A stretch of 43,191 bases of DNA from Rhodospirillales bacterium (GTDB taxonomy: Bacteria > Pseudomonadota > Alphaproteobacteria > BOG-932 > Roseiterribacteraceae), in assembly GCA_028291365.1 (NCBI GenBank), contig JAQGIE010000076.1:1-43191 (forward strand), given 5' to 3'. Both the position numbers and the translations under genes were made by a program. The notes under the pieces were generated by a model. It ran no database searches. It worked only from the letters and a program-made list of their open reading frames with translations, and was not told the origin of the DNA. This document shows positions 1 through 9,019 of the stretch, one piece after another; position 1 is the first letter of the stretch; each line of letters begins with the position of its first letter.

Positions 1-232
1 CGAACAGTGCGTCGGCATCGCCGGGATCCGATGCGGTGATCGCCGCCGACGGCAACACCCACAGGCTCACCCCTTCCATGCGACGCGTATAGGTGTCGCG
101 TGCCGCTTCGATCGCCATCTTGGCGTCGGCTGCGTGGACGCTGCCGACGTGACGATGATTGAGCCCGTTGCGCGAACGCACGAACACTTCCCACAAGGCG
201 AAATCACCCGCCAAATTTTTCTGCGGCGACAT
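1..232 (-). CDS. paaB: PaaB, phenylacetyl-CoA epoxidase subunit (partial)
   Basis: This is the N-terminal 77 residues of PaaB, the small subunit of the multicomponent 1,2-phenylacetyl-CoA epoxidase (PaaABCDE). The reading frame opens with an ATG that shares one base with the paaA stop (TGATG), so the two genes are probably translationally coupled. The segments LWEVFVRSRNGLNHRHVG, HAADAKMAIEAARD and YTRRMEGVSLWV closely match the PaaB family as I remember it from E. coli. The family is about 95 residues long, so only the last part is missing beyond the left edge. PaaB has no catalytic metal and bridges PaaA/PaaC assemblies (family knowledge). paaC, paaD and paaE are expected further left but cannot be seen. 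Confidence 0.93.
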   Translation of the reverse strand, partial: MSPQKNLAGDFALWEVFVRSRNGLNHRHVGSVHAADAKMAIEAARDTYTRRMEGVSLWVLPSAAITASDPGDADALF

Positions 233-1236
233 CACGCGGCCTCCGCACGGGCGGCACGCCTGGCGGCATGCGCGGCCGCGGCTTCGCGCACCCAGGCGCC
301 GTCTTCCCAGGCGCCGATGCGCGCCTGCATCCGTTCTTTCGCCACCGGACCTTCGCCGCGCACGACGGCGTAGAACTCGTCCCAGTCGACGGCGCCGAAA
401 TCATACGCGCCGCGCGCTTCGTTCCAGCGCAGATCGGGGTCGGGGACGGTGAGCCCGATCGCCTCGGCCTGCGGCACCGTCACATCGACGAATTTCTGGC
501 GCAGCTCGTCATTGGTCTCGCGCTTGATGCGCCAGCGGATCGATTGCGCGGTGTTCGGCGAGTTATCGTCAGGCGGGCCGAACATCATCAGCGACGGCCA
601 CCACCAGCGATTCAACGCATCCTGCGCCATGCGCTTCTGGGCCTCGGTGCCGGCGGCCAGCACCATCATGATCTCGAAGCCCTGGCGCTGGTGGAAACTC
701 TCTTCCTTGCAGATACGCACCATGGCGCGCGCATAGGGACCGTAGGAGGTGCGCTGCAGCGGCACCTGATTCATGATCGCGGCGCCGTCGACCAGCCAGC
801 CGATGGCACCGATATCGGCCCAGGTCAGCGTCGGATAGTTGAAGATCGTCGAGTATTTGGCTTTGCCGCTGTGAAGCGCATCGACCATCTGCTCGCGCGA
901 CGTGCCCAGCGTTTCCGCGGCGGCATAGATGTAGAGGCCGTGACCACCTTCATCCTGCACCTTGGCGAGCAGCACCGCCTTGCGACGCAAGGACGGGGCG
1001 CGGCTGATCCAGTTGCCCTCGGGCAGCATGCCGACGATTTCCGAATGGGCGTGCTGCGACATCTGCCGGACCAGGGTCCGGCGATAGGCTTCCGGCATCC
1101 AGTCCTTGGGTTCGATGAACTCGTCGCGCGCGATCCGCGCCTCGAATTCCTCGACCCGCGCCGGATCTTCGGCGACGAGGACTCCGGGAGTCTTGTTGGA
1201 GTCCGGGCCGGATTTCTGCAGTTCGGTCGTGTACAC
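232..1236 (-). CDS. paaA: PaaA, phenylacetyl-CoA epoxidase catalytic subunit
   Basis: PaaA is the di-iron catalytic subunit of the ring epoxidase that turns phenylacetyl-CoA into ring-1,2-epoxyphenylacetyl-CoA using O2. The 334-residue product has the ferritin-like metal ligands expected for the family: a Glu in [15 protein letters not shown], Glu and His in KVQDEGGHG, and Glu and His in [13 protein letters not shown]. The usual family length is about 310-330; the Ala/Arg-rich C-terminal tail explains the excess. The start is a GTG with a GGGGAGG ribosome binding site about 6 bases upstream. It heads the leftward paaAB... operon and diverges from paaG. Its promoter region carries PaaX-type half-sites. 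Confidence 0.96.
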   Translation of the reverse strand: MYTTELQKSGPDSNKTPGVLVAEDPARVEEFEARIARDEFIEPKDWMPEAYRRTLVRQMSQHAHSEIVGMLPEGNWISRAPSLRRKAVLLAKVQDEGGHGLYIYAAAETLGTSREQMVDALHSGKAKYSTIFNYPTLTWADIGAIGWLVDGAAIMNQVPLQRTSYGPYARAMVRICKEESFHQRQGFEIMMVLAAGTEAQKRMAQDALNRWWWPSLMMFGPPDDNSPNTAQSIRWRIKRETNDELRQKFVDVTVPQAEAIGLTVPDPDLRWNEARGAYDFGAVDWDEFYAVVRGEGPVAKERMQARIGAWEDGAWVREAAAAHAARRAARAEAA

Positions 1237-1266
1237 GCAGCCTCCCCTGGATAGGCCCGGGGACTA

Positions 1267-1305
1267 TGCTACGGTTTTGGCTGGATGCCAACCGAAACTG
1301 TATCA
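1267..1305. promoter_or_regulatory. Candidate PaaX operator, paaA side of the divergent promoter
   Basis: An imperfect inverted repeat TGCTACGGTTT / AAACTGTATCA lies between paaA and paaG. Its 6-base cores (TGCTAC at 1267-1272 and GTATCA at 1300-1305) are separated by 27 bases. As I recall, E. coli PaaX binds TGATTC-N27-GAATCA, so the spacing is identical and the core is similar. A shorter inverted repeat (GGTTTTGGC / GCCAACC) sits inside the spacer. The same extended half-site AAACTGTNTNA recurs at the paaF/paaZ promoter. Binding is inferred. Confidence 0.6.
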
Positions 1306-1355
1306 CGTTGAGGCCGGAATCCAGGGCAGCCCGGGTTGCTGCCCCGGTTTCGGGC

Positions 1356-1395
1356 TGATACGTATCGGATCGGCCGACCGCCCGACGGTGTATCA
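1356..1395. promoter_or_regulatory. Candidate second PaaX operator, paaG side
   Basis: TGATAC (1356-1361) and GTATCA (1390-1395) form a perfect inverted pair of cores separated by 28 bases. They lie just upstream of the paaG ribosome binding site. The left core is also part of the 10-base perfect palindrome GATACGTATC (1357-1366). Protein bound here would cover the paaG start region and so could repress paaG and, through the operon, paaX itself. The assignment rests on similarity to the site at 1267-1305. Confidence 0.5.
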
Positions 1396-1403
1396 GACGG
1401 GGA

Positions 1404-2207
1404 ATGACCAGCATGTCTGCAGAACCGGTTCTCTACGCCGTCGAGCGTGGCGTCGCCGCGATCACGCTCAATCGTCCCGACAAGTTGAACAGCTTCACGC
1501 CCGAGATGCATGCGGCGCTCGCCGGCGCGCTCGATCGTGCCGAGCGCGACGCGACGGTGCGGGCGGTGCTGCTGACCGGGGCCGGGCGCGGCTTCTGCGC
1601 CGGCCAGGATCTCGCCGATCCGTCGATCTCGCCGCTGGGCGACGCCAAGCCGGATCTCGGCGCCACGATCGACCGATATTACGGCCCGCTGATCCGCAAG
1701 CTCCGCGCCTTGCCCAAGCCGGTGATCGCCGCGGTCAACGGCATCGCGGCGGGGGCGGGCGCCAATCTCGCTTTGTCGTGCGACATCGTGCTGGCCGCCA
1801 GGTCGGCGAACTTCATCCAGGCCTTCTGCAAGATCGGGCTGGTCCCCGACAGCGGCGGTACGTTTCTGTTGCCGCGCCTGATCGGGTTGGCACGAGCCCG
1901 CGCGCTGGCGCTGCTGGGCGAAAAAGTGTCGGCCGAGACCGCGGTCGCGTGGGGCATGATCTGGCGCGCCGTCGACGACGACGCGCTGCTTGGCGAAGCG
2001 ACCGCGCTGGCGCGCCAGCTCGCAACGCAGCCGACCGCGGGCCTGGCGCTGATCAAGCGCGCGCTGGACGAGTCGCTGACCAACGATCTCGACACGCAGC
2101 TCGACCTCGAACGCGACCTGCAGCGCCAGGCGGGCCGCACCGAAGATTACCGTGAAGGGGTCGCCGCGTTTTTTGAAAAGCGTGCGCCGAACTTCGTGGG
2201 GCGGTAG
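1404..2207 (+). CDS. paaG: PaaG, epoxy-phenylacetyl-CoA isomerase (crotonase family)
   Basis: PaaG converts ring-1,2-epoxyphenylacetyl-CoA into 2-oxepin-2(3H)-ylideneacetyl-CoA. The product (267 residues from this start, matching the family's roughly 262) reads through the crotonase oxyanion-hole segments GRGFCAGQDL and NGIAAGAGANLALSCD. It has the isomerase-type Asp in KIGLVPDSGGTF in place of the hydratase Glu. The C-terminus, LDTQLDLERDLQRQAGR then EGVAAFFEKRAPNF, is typical of PaaG. Two in-frame ATGs are possible, at 1404 and 1413; a GACGGGG ribosome binding site is better spaced for the second. This is the first gene of the rightward operon that includes paaX. Confidence 0.95.
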   Translation: MTSMSAEPVLYAVERGVAAITLNRPDKLNSFTPEMHAALAGALDRAERDATVRAVLLTGAGRGFCAGQDLADPSISPLGDAKPDLGATIDRYYGPLIRKLRALPKPVIAAVNGIAAGAGANLALSCDIVLAARSANFIQAFCKIGLVPDSGGTFLLPRLIGLARARALALLGEKVSAETAVAWGMIWRAVDDDALLGEATALARQLATQPTAGLALIKRALDESLTNDLDTQLDLERDLQRQAGRTEDYREGVAAFFEKRAPNFVGR

Positions 2208-2210
2208 TTT

Positions 2211-2378
2211 GATGAACGCACCACCAAGACACCAAGAACACCAACAAGCACCGAGCTGCTTCCCGCGTGCGAAGCGCGCACCCGATCCTGCGGTGATTGG
2301 TTTCGTTGCGCGCTGCGCGCGCGAGCTCGTTCCCTTGGTGAGGCTTGGTGCTCCTGGTGCCTTGGTGGTTTCTTCATG
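2211..2378. repeat. Inverted-repeat element of CACCAAG units between paaG and paaI
   Basis: The two ends of the paaG-paaI gap form a long imperfect inverted repeat. The left arm is 2211-2255 and the right arm 2334-2378; they align without gaps, with about 33 of 45 positions identical in the reverse complement. Both arms consist of reiterated ACCACCAAG / CACCAAG units. The centre (2256-2333) is GC-rich, with GCGCGC and GAGCTC stretches. The paaI start codon lies inside the right arm. The transcript could fold into a long hairpin. I recall similar CTTGGTG-unit repeats as recurrent intergenic elements in many Gram-negative genomes, but this is unverified. Confidence 0.85.
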
Positions 2379-2819
2379 ACTGACGAGCCGACCATTTTGG
2401 CGCAACGCGTCAGCGCCAAGATGGAAAGCGGCGACACCGCGGCGTCGCTGCTCGGCATCCGGCTCGAAGAGGTGAAGCCGGGCTATGCGCGGATGCGCAT
2501 GATGGTGACGCCGGACCACGTCAACGGTCATGCGATGTGCCATGGCGGCGTGATTTTCGCGCTGGCCGACACGTCGTTCGCCCATGCCTGCAACTCGCGC
2601 AACGTCGCGACGGTGGCGGCGGGCGCCGACATTTCGTTCCTGTCGCCGGCCAGGATCGGCGAAGAACTCGAAGCGGTGGCGATCGAGCGCGCGCTCGGCG
2701 GCCGCACCGGCGTCTACGACATCGAGATCGTCGAAGTCGACTCGCGGCGCCGGGTGGCGCTGTTCCGTGGCCGCTCGCACGCGCTGCACCGACCGGTCGT
2801 TCCTGAACCAAAAGCCTGA
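2376..2819 (+). CDS. paaI: PaaI, acyl-CoA thioesterase of phenylacetate pathway
   Basis: PaaI is a hotdog-fold thioesterase that releases CoA from stalled (hydroxy)phenylacetyl-CoA intermediates. The 147-residue product has the family signature HVNGHAMCHGGVIFALAD followed by TSFAHACNS, containing the HGG turn and catalytic Asp of this thioesterase class, and it matches the usual length of about 140. The ATG start sits in the right arm of an inverted-repeat element, and the likely ribosome binding site (GGTGG) is also contributed by that element. paaJ follows 12 bases downstream. Confidence 0.93.
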   Translation: MTDEPTILAQRVSAKMESGDTAASLLGIRLEEVKPGYARMRMMVTPDHVNGHAMCHGGVIFALADTSFAHACNSRNVATVAAGADISFLSPARIGEELEAVAIERALGGRTGVYDIEIVEVDSRRRVALFRGRSHALHRPVVPEPKA

Positions 2820-2831
2820 GCGAGAAACCAG

Positions 2832-4033
<1,202 letters not shown>

Positions 4034-4034
<1 letters not shown>

Positions 4035-4996
4035 TGTCGAAATCCGCGCCCCTCCGCCGCGTTCTGCGGGCGCTGCTGGCCGACACGTCGCCGCGCGCCA
4101 AGTCGCTTATCGTCACCGTCTTCGGTGACGCGATCCTGCCGCATGGCGGCTCGATCTGGATGGGCAGCCTCGTCGCGCTGCTGGCGCCGTTCGGCGTCAA
4201 TGAGCGGCTGGTGCGGACGGCGGTGCTGCGGCTGACGCGCGACAATTGGCTGGTCGCCGACAGTGTCGGGCGGCGCAGCTACTACCGCCTGACCGACACC
4301 GGCAGTCATCGTTTCGAAGAAGCGGCGCAGCGCATCTATGCGGCCGGCAGCGTGCCGTGGGACGGCAACTGGTCGATCGTGATGATCGACGCCGACAAGG
4401 CCGAGCAGCGCGACCGCATCCGGCGCGATCTCGGCTGGCTGGGTTTCGCTTCGATCTCGCAAAGCCTGTTGCTGCATCCCAATCCCGATCGCGCCAGCCT
4501 GGCCGAAGCGATCCGCGACGACGCGCAGGACGGCGCGGTGCTGGTGCTGCGCGCGACGCGCGACCAGCTGCCTGGGCTCGAGCGCGACGATCCGGAAAAG
4601 CTCCGAAGGCTGGTGCAGACGACCTGGGATCTCGACGCGCTGTCGGTGATGTACCAGTCGTTTCTCGACCGTTTCCGTCCCGCGCTGCGCATTCTGCAGG
4701 AGCATGCCGCCGCCGACCCCGAGGGGGCGTTCGTGGTGCGAACCTTGGCGATTCACGAATTCCGCCGCGTGCTGTTGAAGGATCCCGACCTGCCGCCTGA
4801 GTTGCTGCCGCCCAACTGGCCCGGCAGCACCGCGCGACAGCTGTGCCGCAATCTCTATCTCGCCGCCGAGCAGCCGGCCGAGAAACATCTGCTCGACACG
4901 GTCGAGACCGCCGAAGGTCAGTTGCCGGCCGCATCGGCGCGGCATCGCGCGCGCTTCGGCGGCTTGCCCGCCGCACGCAGCCGCGCCCGCCGATGA
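4034..4996 (+). CDS. paaX: PaaX, phenylacetyl-CoA-responsive transcriptional repressor
   Basis: PaaX is a GntR-like winged-helix repressor that releases DNA when it binds phenylacetyl-CoA. The product (320 residues from this ATG; E. coli PaaX has about 316) has an N-terminal winged helix (roughly residues 15-95) with FGDAILPHGGSIWMGSL, LLAPFGVNERLVRTAV and GRRSYYRLTDTG. The PaaX-C ligand domain follows, with WDGNWSIVMID and TTWDLDAL. Near the C-terminus, HEFRRVLLKDPDLPPELLP is a PaaX hallmark. The ATG overlaps the paaJ stop (TGATG), and the gene overlaps the next one by 4 bases (ATGA). Because it sits in the paaG operon, autoregulation is likely. Confidence 0.95.
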
Positions 4997-5598
4997 GCGC
5001 CCTCGTCACCGAAGCGCGGCGCGACGACGTCGTCACGCTGGCGCTCAACCGTCCCGACCGGCTCAACAGCTTCACCGTCGCGCTGCACGAGGAATTCGCC
5101 GCCGCGTTGGCGCGCGTGGGTTCGGCGCGCGCGCTGATCATCACCGGCAACGGACGCGCCTTCTGCGCCGGCCAGGATCTCAGCGAGCGGCGCGTGCCCG
5201 AGGGCGCGCCGATGCCCGATCTCGGGGAGTCGCTGTCGCTGCGCTACAACCCGATGATCCGCGCCATCGCGGCGCTGAAGATGCCGACCATCGCGGCGGT
5301 CAACGGCGCGGCAGTGGGGGCGGGCGTCGGCATCGCACTGGCATGCGACATCGCCGTCGCTGCGGAGTCGGCGAGCTTTCGCCTCCCAGGCAGCAAGCTC
5401 GGCCTGATTCCGGACGCGGGCTCGACCTGGACCGCGTCCCGCACGGTCGGTCTCGCGCGGGCGCGTGCCATGGCGATGCTGGGCGAGGCCTTCACCGCGG
5501 CCGAAGCCGAACGGGTCGGGCTGATCTGGCGTTGCGTCCCCGACCCGGCGTTGCTCGACGAAGCGCACGCGCTGGCGTTGCGCATGGGCGAGGGCTGA
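4993..5598 (+). CDS. Truncated PaaG-like enoyl-CoA hydratase/isomerase
   Basis: This is a second PaaG paralogue lacking its C-terminus. The 201 residues align with PaaG through the oxyanion-hole segments ([30 protein letters not shown]), the isomerase Asp in [12 protein letters not shown] and the LIWRCV segment. It then stops at LALRMGEG, where PaaG continues for about 55 more residues (the C-terminal helices that help form the trimer and close the active site). paaY begins 2 bases after the stop, so nothing of the missing end remains in another frame. The start overlaps the paaX stop (ATGA). It may be an expressed short form or a decaying duplicate; it is not frameshifted within the visible part. 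Confidence 0.8.
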   Translation: MSALVTEARRDDVVTLALNRPDRLNSFTVALHEEFAAALARVGSARALIITGNGRAFCAGQDLSERRVPEGAPMPDLGESLSLRYNPMIRAIAALKMPTIAAVNGAAVGAGVGIALACDIAVAAESASFRLPGSKLGLIPDAGSTWTASRTVGLARARAMAMLGEAFTAAEAERVGLIWRCVPDPALLDEAHALALRMGEG

Positions 5599-5599
5599 G

Positions 5600-6205
5600 A
5601 TGCCGATCTACGCGCTGGGCAATTCGATTCCGGTGGTCGACCCCACCGCGTTCGTGCATCCGACGGCGGTGCTGATCGGCGACGCGATCGTGGGACCGAA
5701 TTGCTATGTCGGTCCGGGCGCCTCGATGCGCGGCGATTTCGGCCGCGTGCAGCTCGCCGAAGGCGCGAACCTGCAGGACAATTGCGTCATGCATTCGTTT
5801 CCCGGGCGCGTCGCGCTGGTCGACGTGAACGGTCATATCGGGCACGGCGCCATCCTGCACGGCTGCACGGTCGGGCGCGACGCGCTGGTCGGCATGCAGG
5901 CGGTGATCATGGACGACGCGGTGATCGGCGAGGGCGCCTTCGTCGCCGCAATGAGTTTCGTGAAGAGCAAGGAGCAGGTGCCGCCGCGCGTCCTGGTCGC
6001 CGGCATTCCTGCTCGCGTGATGCGCGAACTGAGCGAGCAGGAGATGACCTGGAAGCGCAAAGGCACCGAAGAGTACCAGGAGCTTGCGCGCCGCTGTCTC
6101 GAAGGCTTGCGCGAATGCGCACCGCTGCGCGAGATCGAACCGGACCGGCCGCAGAACATGGGCACGGTGCAGCCGCTGGCCGAGTTTCGCACCAAGAAAC
6201 TGTAG
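5600..6205 (+). CDS. paaY: PaaY, hexapeptide-repeat thioesterase of phenylacetate pathway
   Basis: PaaY is a left-handed beta-helix (gamma-carbonic-anhydrase-like) protein. It is reported as a thioesterase that removes the dead-end CoA derivative formed when the PaaZ ring-opening intermediate cyclises. The 201-residue product opens with [14 protein letters not shown], then [30 protein letters not shown] and [12 protein letters not shown]. The metal-binding His residues lie in MHSFP and in [12 protein letters not shown]. Downstream comes the PaaY-specific helical tail, [18 protein letters not shown] and LREIEPDR. The length equals the family's. It starts 2 bases after the truncated paaG copy. 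Confidence 0.94.
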   Translation: MPIYALGNSIPVVDPTAFVHPTAVLIGDAIVGPNCYVGPGASMRGDFGRVQLAEGANLQDNCVMHSFPGRVALVDVNGHIGHGAILHGCTVGRDALVGMQAVIMDDAVIGEGAFVAAMSFVKSKEQVPPRVLVAGIPARVMRELSEQEMTWKRKGTEEYQELARRCLEGLRECAPLREIEPDRPQNMGTVQPLAEFRTKKL

Positions 6206-6244
6206 ATGCTTGCGTCCGGGCGGGCGCGACGGCAGGCTTCGGCC

Positions 6245-6616
6245 ATGAATCGCGCTCGCCTTTTGCTATTGCCGCTCGCCGCAGCTTCGTTGCTGGCCGG
6301 CGTGCAGCCCGCCGCCGCCGGTCCCTACGTCACCAGCCGATGGACCAAATGGTCGGGGCCGGTCGAGCCCTGCCTGCACGCGGCACGTCGCGTGCTCGAG
6401 ATCCGGCGTTTGCAGATCGATCGCTTCGGCCCGAACCAGGTCATCGGTGAGGCAGGCGGCGTTACCGTCGCGGTGCGCTGCGACGCGCCCGGCTACGCGT
6501 TTGTCTTTTTCGCTTTCACCGACGGCGCGCCGTCGCAGGTGCGCGAGCAGCTCGCCGACGACGTGCGCGAAGAGCTGCGCCGCTCGCTGTCCGGCGGTGG
6601 CGGCGGACGCTACTGA
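6245..6616 (+). CDS. Small exported protein of unknown function
   Basis: I do not recognise this gene. From the ATG chosen here it encodes 123 residues, beginning with a clear Sec signal peptide: MNRAR, a hydrophobic core LLLLPLAAASLLAGV and a cut after PAAA. An upstream ATG at 6206, directly after the paaY stop, is possible but would add 13 residues ahead of the signal. The mature part has two Cys residues (EPCLHAARR and VRCDAPGY) that could form a disulfide, and a Gly-rich end. It is the last gene of the rightward paa operon and converges on paaH with only 6 bases between the stop codons. A periplasmic role is inferred from the signal peptide alone. Confidence 0.7.
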   Translation: MNRARLLLLPLAAASLLAGVQPAAAGPYVTSRWTKWSGPVEPCLHAARRVLEIRRLQIDRFGPNQVIGEAGGVTVAVRCDAPGYAFVFFAFTDGAPSQVREQLADDVREELRRSLSGGGGGRY

Positions 6617-6622
6617 GTTCGT

Positions 6623-8131
6623 CTAGCTTTCCGGCGTCAGCAGCGACACGCCCAGCAGGGCGCGGCGGCGCAGCCACGGCGTCACGCGATAGCGCGGGTC
6701 ACCGTAGAAATTCGCCATCGCGTCCAGCACCGCGACGATGCGCGTGGCGCCATACTTGTCGCCGAGGCTGAGCGGGCCGGCGGGATATCCCAGGCCGAGT
6801 CGCACCGCTTCGTCGATATCCTCGGGCGTCGCGATACGCTGCTGCGCGATGTCGGCGGCGGTGTTGACGATGTTGGCGAGAATGCGCGGCGCGACGAAGC
6901 CGGGACTGTCATGCGTGACTGTGACGCGCGCGCCGCCGGCAGCGAGCAGCGCGCGCGCCGCTTCGCGATACGCAAGCTTGGTCACGCTGGTCGTCATCGC
7001 GCCGCGGCGCGGACCCCGGCCCAGCCACGCATCGACCGCGACGGTGCGCGTCGGATCGAGACCCAGCACATGCGCGGTGACGGTCGCGTCGTGGCCCAGC
7101 GGCGTCACCAGCAGCAGCGACGACGCACCCGGCGTCACCCCGTCGTCCAACGGCCAGCCCGCTTCGACGGCGAGCTGCCGCAACCATCCCGACGCATCGG
7201 TGTCCCGCGGGTCGATCCAAACCGGCACCGCGTTGCCGGTGACGGCGGGCTCGCCGGGTTCGACACGCTTGTCGCCATCATAGTCGTACCAGCCGCGGCC
7301 GGTCTTGCGGCCGAAGCGGCCGGCCTCGACCTGGCGTCGCGCGAGATGCGAGGAGCGCAGCCGCGGGTCGTGCTCGAACCCGGCATGGATCTGCGCCAGC
7401 ACCGCGCTCGACACGTCCATGCCGGTCAGGTCGAACAGTTCGAACGGGCCCATTCTGAGCCCGATCGCGTCGCGCACGACGCGGTCGATGTCTTCGACCG
7501 GCGCGATGCCTTCCTGGAGAATGCGCAAAGCTTCGGTGCCGAGGCCGCGCCCGGCATGGTTGATCAGGAACCCGGGACTGTCTTCGGCCCGCACCGGCTT
7601 GTGCCCGAAGGCGCGCACGAACTCGGCCAGGCGCGCCACCGTCGCTTCGTTCGTCTGCACCGCCGGGATCACTTCGACCACGCGCATCAGCGGCGCCGGG
7701 TTGAAGAAATGCAGCCCCGCGACGCGCGACGGCTCGCTGCATGCGGCGGCGATCGCGGTGATCGACAGCGACGAGGTGTTGCTGGCCAGGATCGTATCCT
7801 TGCGCACGATCGCTTCGAGGTCGCGGAACAGCGCCTGTTTGGTGGCGAGGTCTTCGCGCGCCGCTTCGATGATCAGATCCGCATCGGCGAGATCGGCCAG
7901 GCCTGACGCCGCGTGCAGGTTGGCGATCTGGCGCTCGGCCTCGTTGTGCGGGACGGTGCCTTTCTCGGCCTGACGCTGCAGCATCTTGGCGACGAAGGCG
8001 ATCGCCTCGGTGACCGCTTCGGCGCGCACGTCGAACAGGCGCACGCGAGCGCCGGTGGCGGCGGCAAGCTGCGCGATGCCGCGGCCCATCACGCCTGCGC
8101 CGATCACGGCGACGGTCTTTGGCAGACTCAT
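6623..8131 (-). CDS. paaH: PaaH, 3-hydroxyadipyl-CoA dehydrogenase
   Basis: PaaH oxidises (S)-3-hydroxyadipyl-CoA to 3-oxoadipyl-CoA with NAD+. The 502-residue product starts with the Rossmann motif VAVIGAGVMGRGIAQ (Gly11-x-Gly13-x2-Gly16), followed by Asp35-type cofactor selection in LFDVR. It carries the catalytic His141 in GLHFFNPAPLM with the partner Glu in VVEVIPA, and ASNTSSL. The first 3HCDH C-terminal domain contains FLINHAGRG and a second one GFVAPRILANIVNTAAD, giving the duplicated architecture (about 475-505 residues) usual for PaaH. It follows paaF with one base between stop and start, so the two are co-transcribed. Confidence 0.95.
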   Translation of the reverse strand: MSLPKTVAVIGAGVMGRGIAQLAAATGARVRLFDVRAEAVTEAIAFVAKMLQRQAEKGTVPHNEAERQIANLHAASGLADLADADLIIEAAREDLATKQALFRDLEAIVRKDTILASNTSSLSITAIAAACSEPSRVAGLHFFNPAPLMRVVEVIPAVQTNEATVARLAEFVRAFGHKPVRAEDSPGFLINHAGRGLGTEALRILQEGIAPVEDIDRVVRDAIGLRMGPFELFDLTGMDVSSAVLAQIHAGFEHDPRLRSSHLARRQVEAGRFGRKTGRGWYDYDGDKRVEPGEPAVTGNAVPVWIDPRDTDASGWLRQLAVEAGWPLDDGVTPGASSLLLVTPLGHDATVTAHVLGLDPTRTVAVDAWLGRGPRRGAMTTSVTKLAYREAARALLAAGGARVTVTHDSPGFVAPRILANIVNTAADIAQQRIATPEDIDEAVRLGLGYPAGPLSLGDKYGATRIVAVLDAMANFYGDPRYRVTPWLRRRALLGVSLLTPES

Positions 8132-8132
8132 T

Positions 8133-8918
8133 CTAGTTTCCCTTGAAGCTCGGCTTGCGCTTTTCGATGAAGGCTCTCATGCCTTCTTTCTGGTCCTGCG
8201 TATCGAACAAGGATTGGAACAGCCGCCGTTCGAACGCCAGGGCCGCGTCGAGCGGTTGTTCGGGGCCCTGCAGCGCCGCCTGCTTGATCGCGCGCAGCGC
8301 CAGCGGCGGCAGGGCGGCGATCTGCGTCGCCAGTTCGAGCGCGCGTTGAACCGCGCCGCCGGGCGGCGTCACCTCGCTGGCGAGGCCGAGTTCATGCGCG
8401 CGCGCGCCGCTGAACATGTCGCCGGTCAGCAGCAGGCGCATCGCGGCGAACTTGCCCACCGCGCGTACCAGGCGCTGCGTGCCGCCGGCGCCGGGCATGA
8501 TGCCGAGCTTCACTTCGGGCAGGCCGAAACTCGCGCTTTCCGACGCGACGATGATGTCGGCATGCATCGCTAGTTCGCAGCCGGCGCCGAGCGCGAAGCC
8601 TTCGACCGCCGCGATCAGCGGCTTGGGAAAGCGTTCGATCGGCGCCCAGAGTTTTTCGAGTTCGAGCGCGGCGACTTGTTGCGACGAACGTTCGGCGAGC
8701 AGCTTGACGTCGGCGCCCGCAGCGAAGGCCTTCTCGTCGCCGGTGATGACCACGCAGGCGATCTGTGGATCCTCCGCCAGCGCACCCATGCGCTCGGCCA
8801 GCGCGGTGCGCACGTCGAGATTGATCGCGTTGCGCGCCTCGGGCCGGTTGATGCGCAGCAAGGCGACGCGCGGCGCAGGCCGCTCTTCAAGAACAGGCAG
8901 GGGCGGTTTCTCGGTCAC
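8133..8918 (-). CDS. paaF: PaaF, 2,3-dehydroadipyl-CoA hydratase
   Basis: PaaF hydrates 2,3-dehydroadipyl-CoA to 3-hydroxyadipyl-CoA, directly feeding PaaH encoded next to it. The 261-residue crotonase has both catalytic Glu residues of true hydratases: Glu115 in GAGCELAMHAD and Glu135 in LPEVKLGIMPGAGGTQRL. It ends in the canonical EGMRAFIEKRKPSFKGN. The two Glu residues separate it from the PaaG-type isomerases in the same window, which have Asp at the second site. It diverges from paaZ across a roughly 100-base promoter region containing a PaaX-like half-site pair. Confidence 0.93.
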   Translation of the reverse strand: MTEKPPLPVLEERPAPRVALLRINRPEARNAINLDVRTALAERMGALAEDPQIACVVITGDEKAFAAGADVKLLAERSSQQVAALELEKLWAPIERFPKPLIAAVEGFALGAGCELAMHADIIVASESASFGLPEVKLGIMPGAGGTQRLVRAVGKFAAMRLLLTGDMFSGARAHELGLASEVTPPGGAVQRALELATQIAALPPLALRAIKQAALQGPEQPLDAALAFERRLFQSLFDTQDQKEGMRAFIEKRKPSFKGN

Positions 8919-8936
8919 CTTTGCTGGCCTCCAAAG

Positions 8937-8976
8937 CGATACAGTATAGGTGGATCTGGCGGCCGAAACTGTCTTA
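8937..8976. promoter_or_regulatory. Candidate PaaX operator between paaF and paaZ
   Basis: CGATACAGTAT on the left and AAACTGTCTTA on the right form an imperfect inverted repeat (cores 8937-8942 and 8971-8976, 28 bases apart). The right half-site is nearly identical to that upstream of paaA: CCGAAACTGT is shared exactly and is followed in both by a similar TATCACGTTG / CTTATGTTG. Its place in the divergent paaF/paaZ intergenic region suggests common control with the paaA/paaG promoter. Protein binding is inferred from the repetition. Confidence 0.55.
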
Positions 8977-9019
8977 TGTTGCCGGCGCCGTCCACCCCGC
9001 TTGTGTGTCGAGGATCGTT

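Noticed and set aside
5560-5660. A frameshift or sequencing error causing the early stop of the second PaaG
   Set aside because: The missing C-terminal residues are not found in either other frame after the stop; paaY begins at once. It is a true deletion in this sequence.
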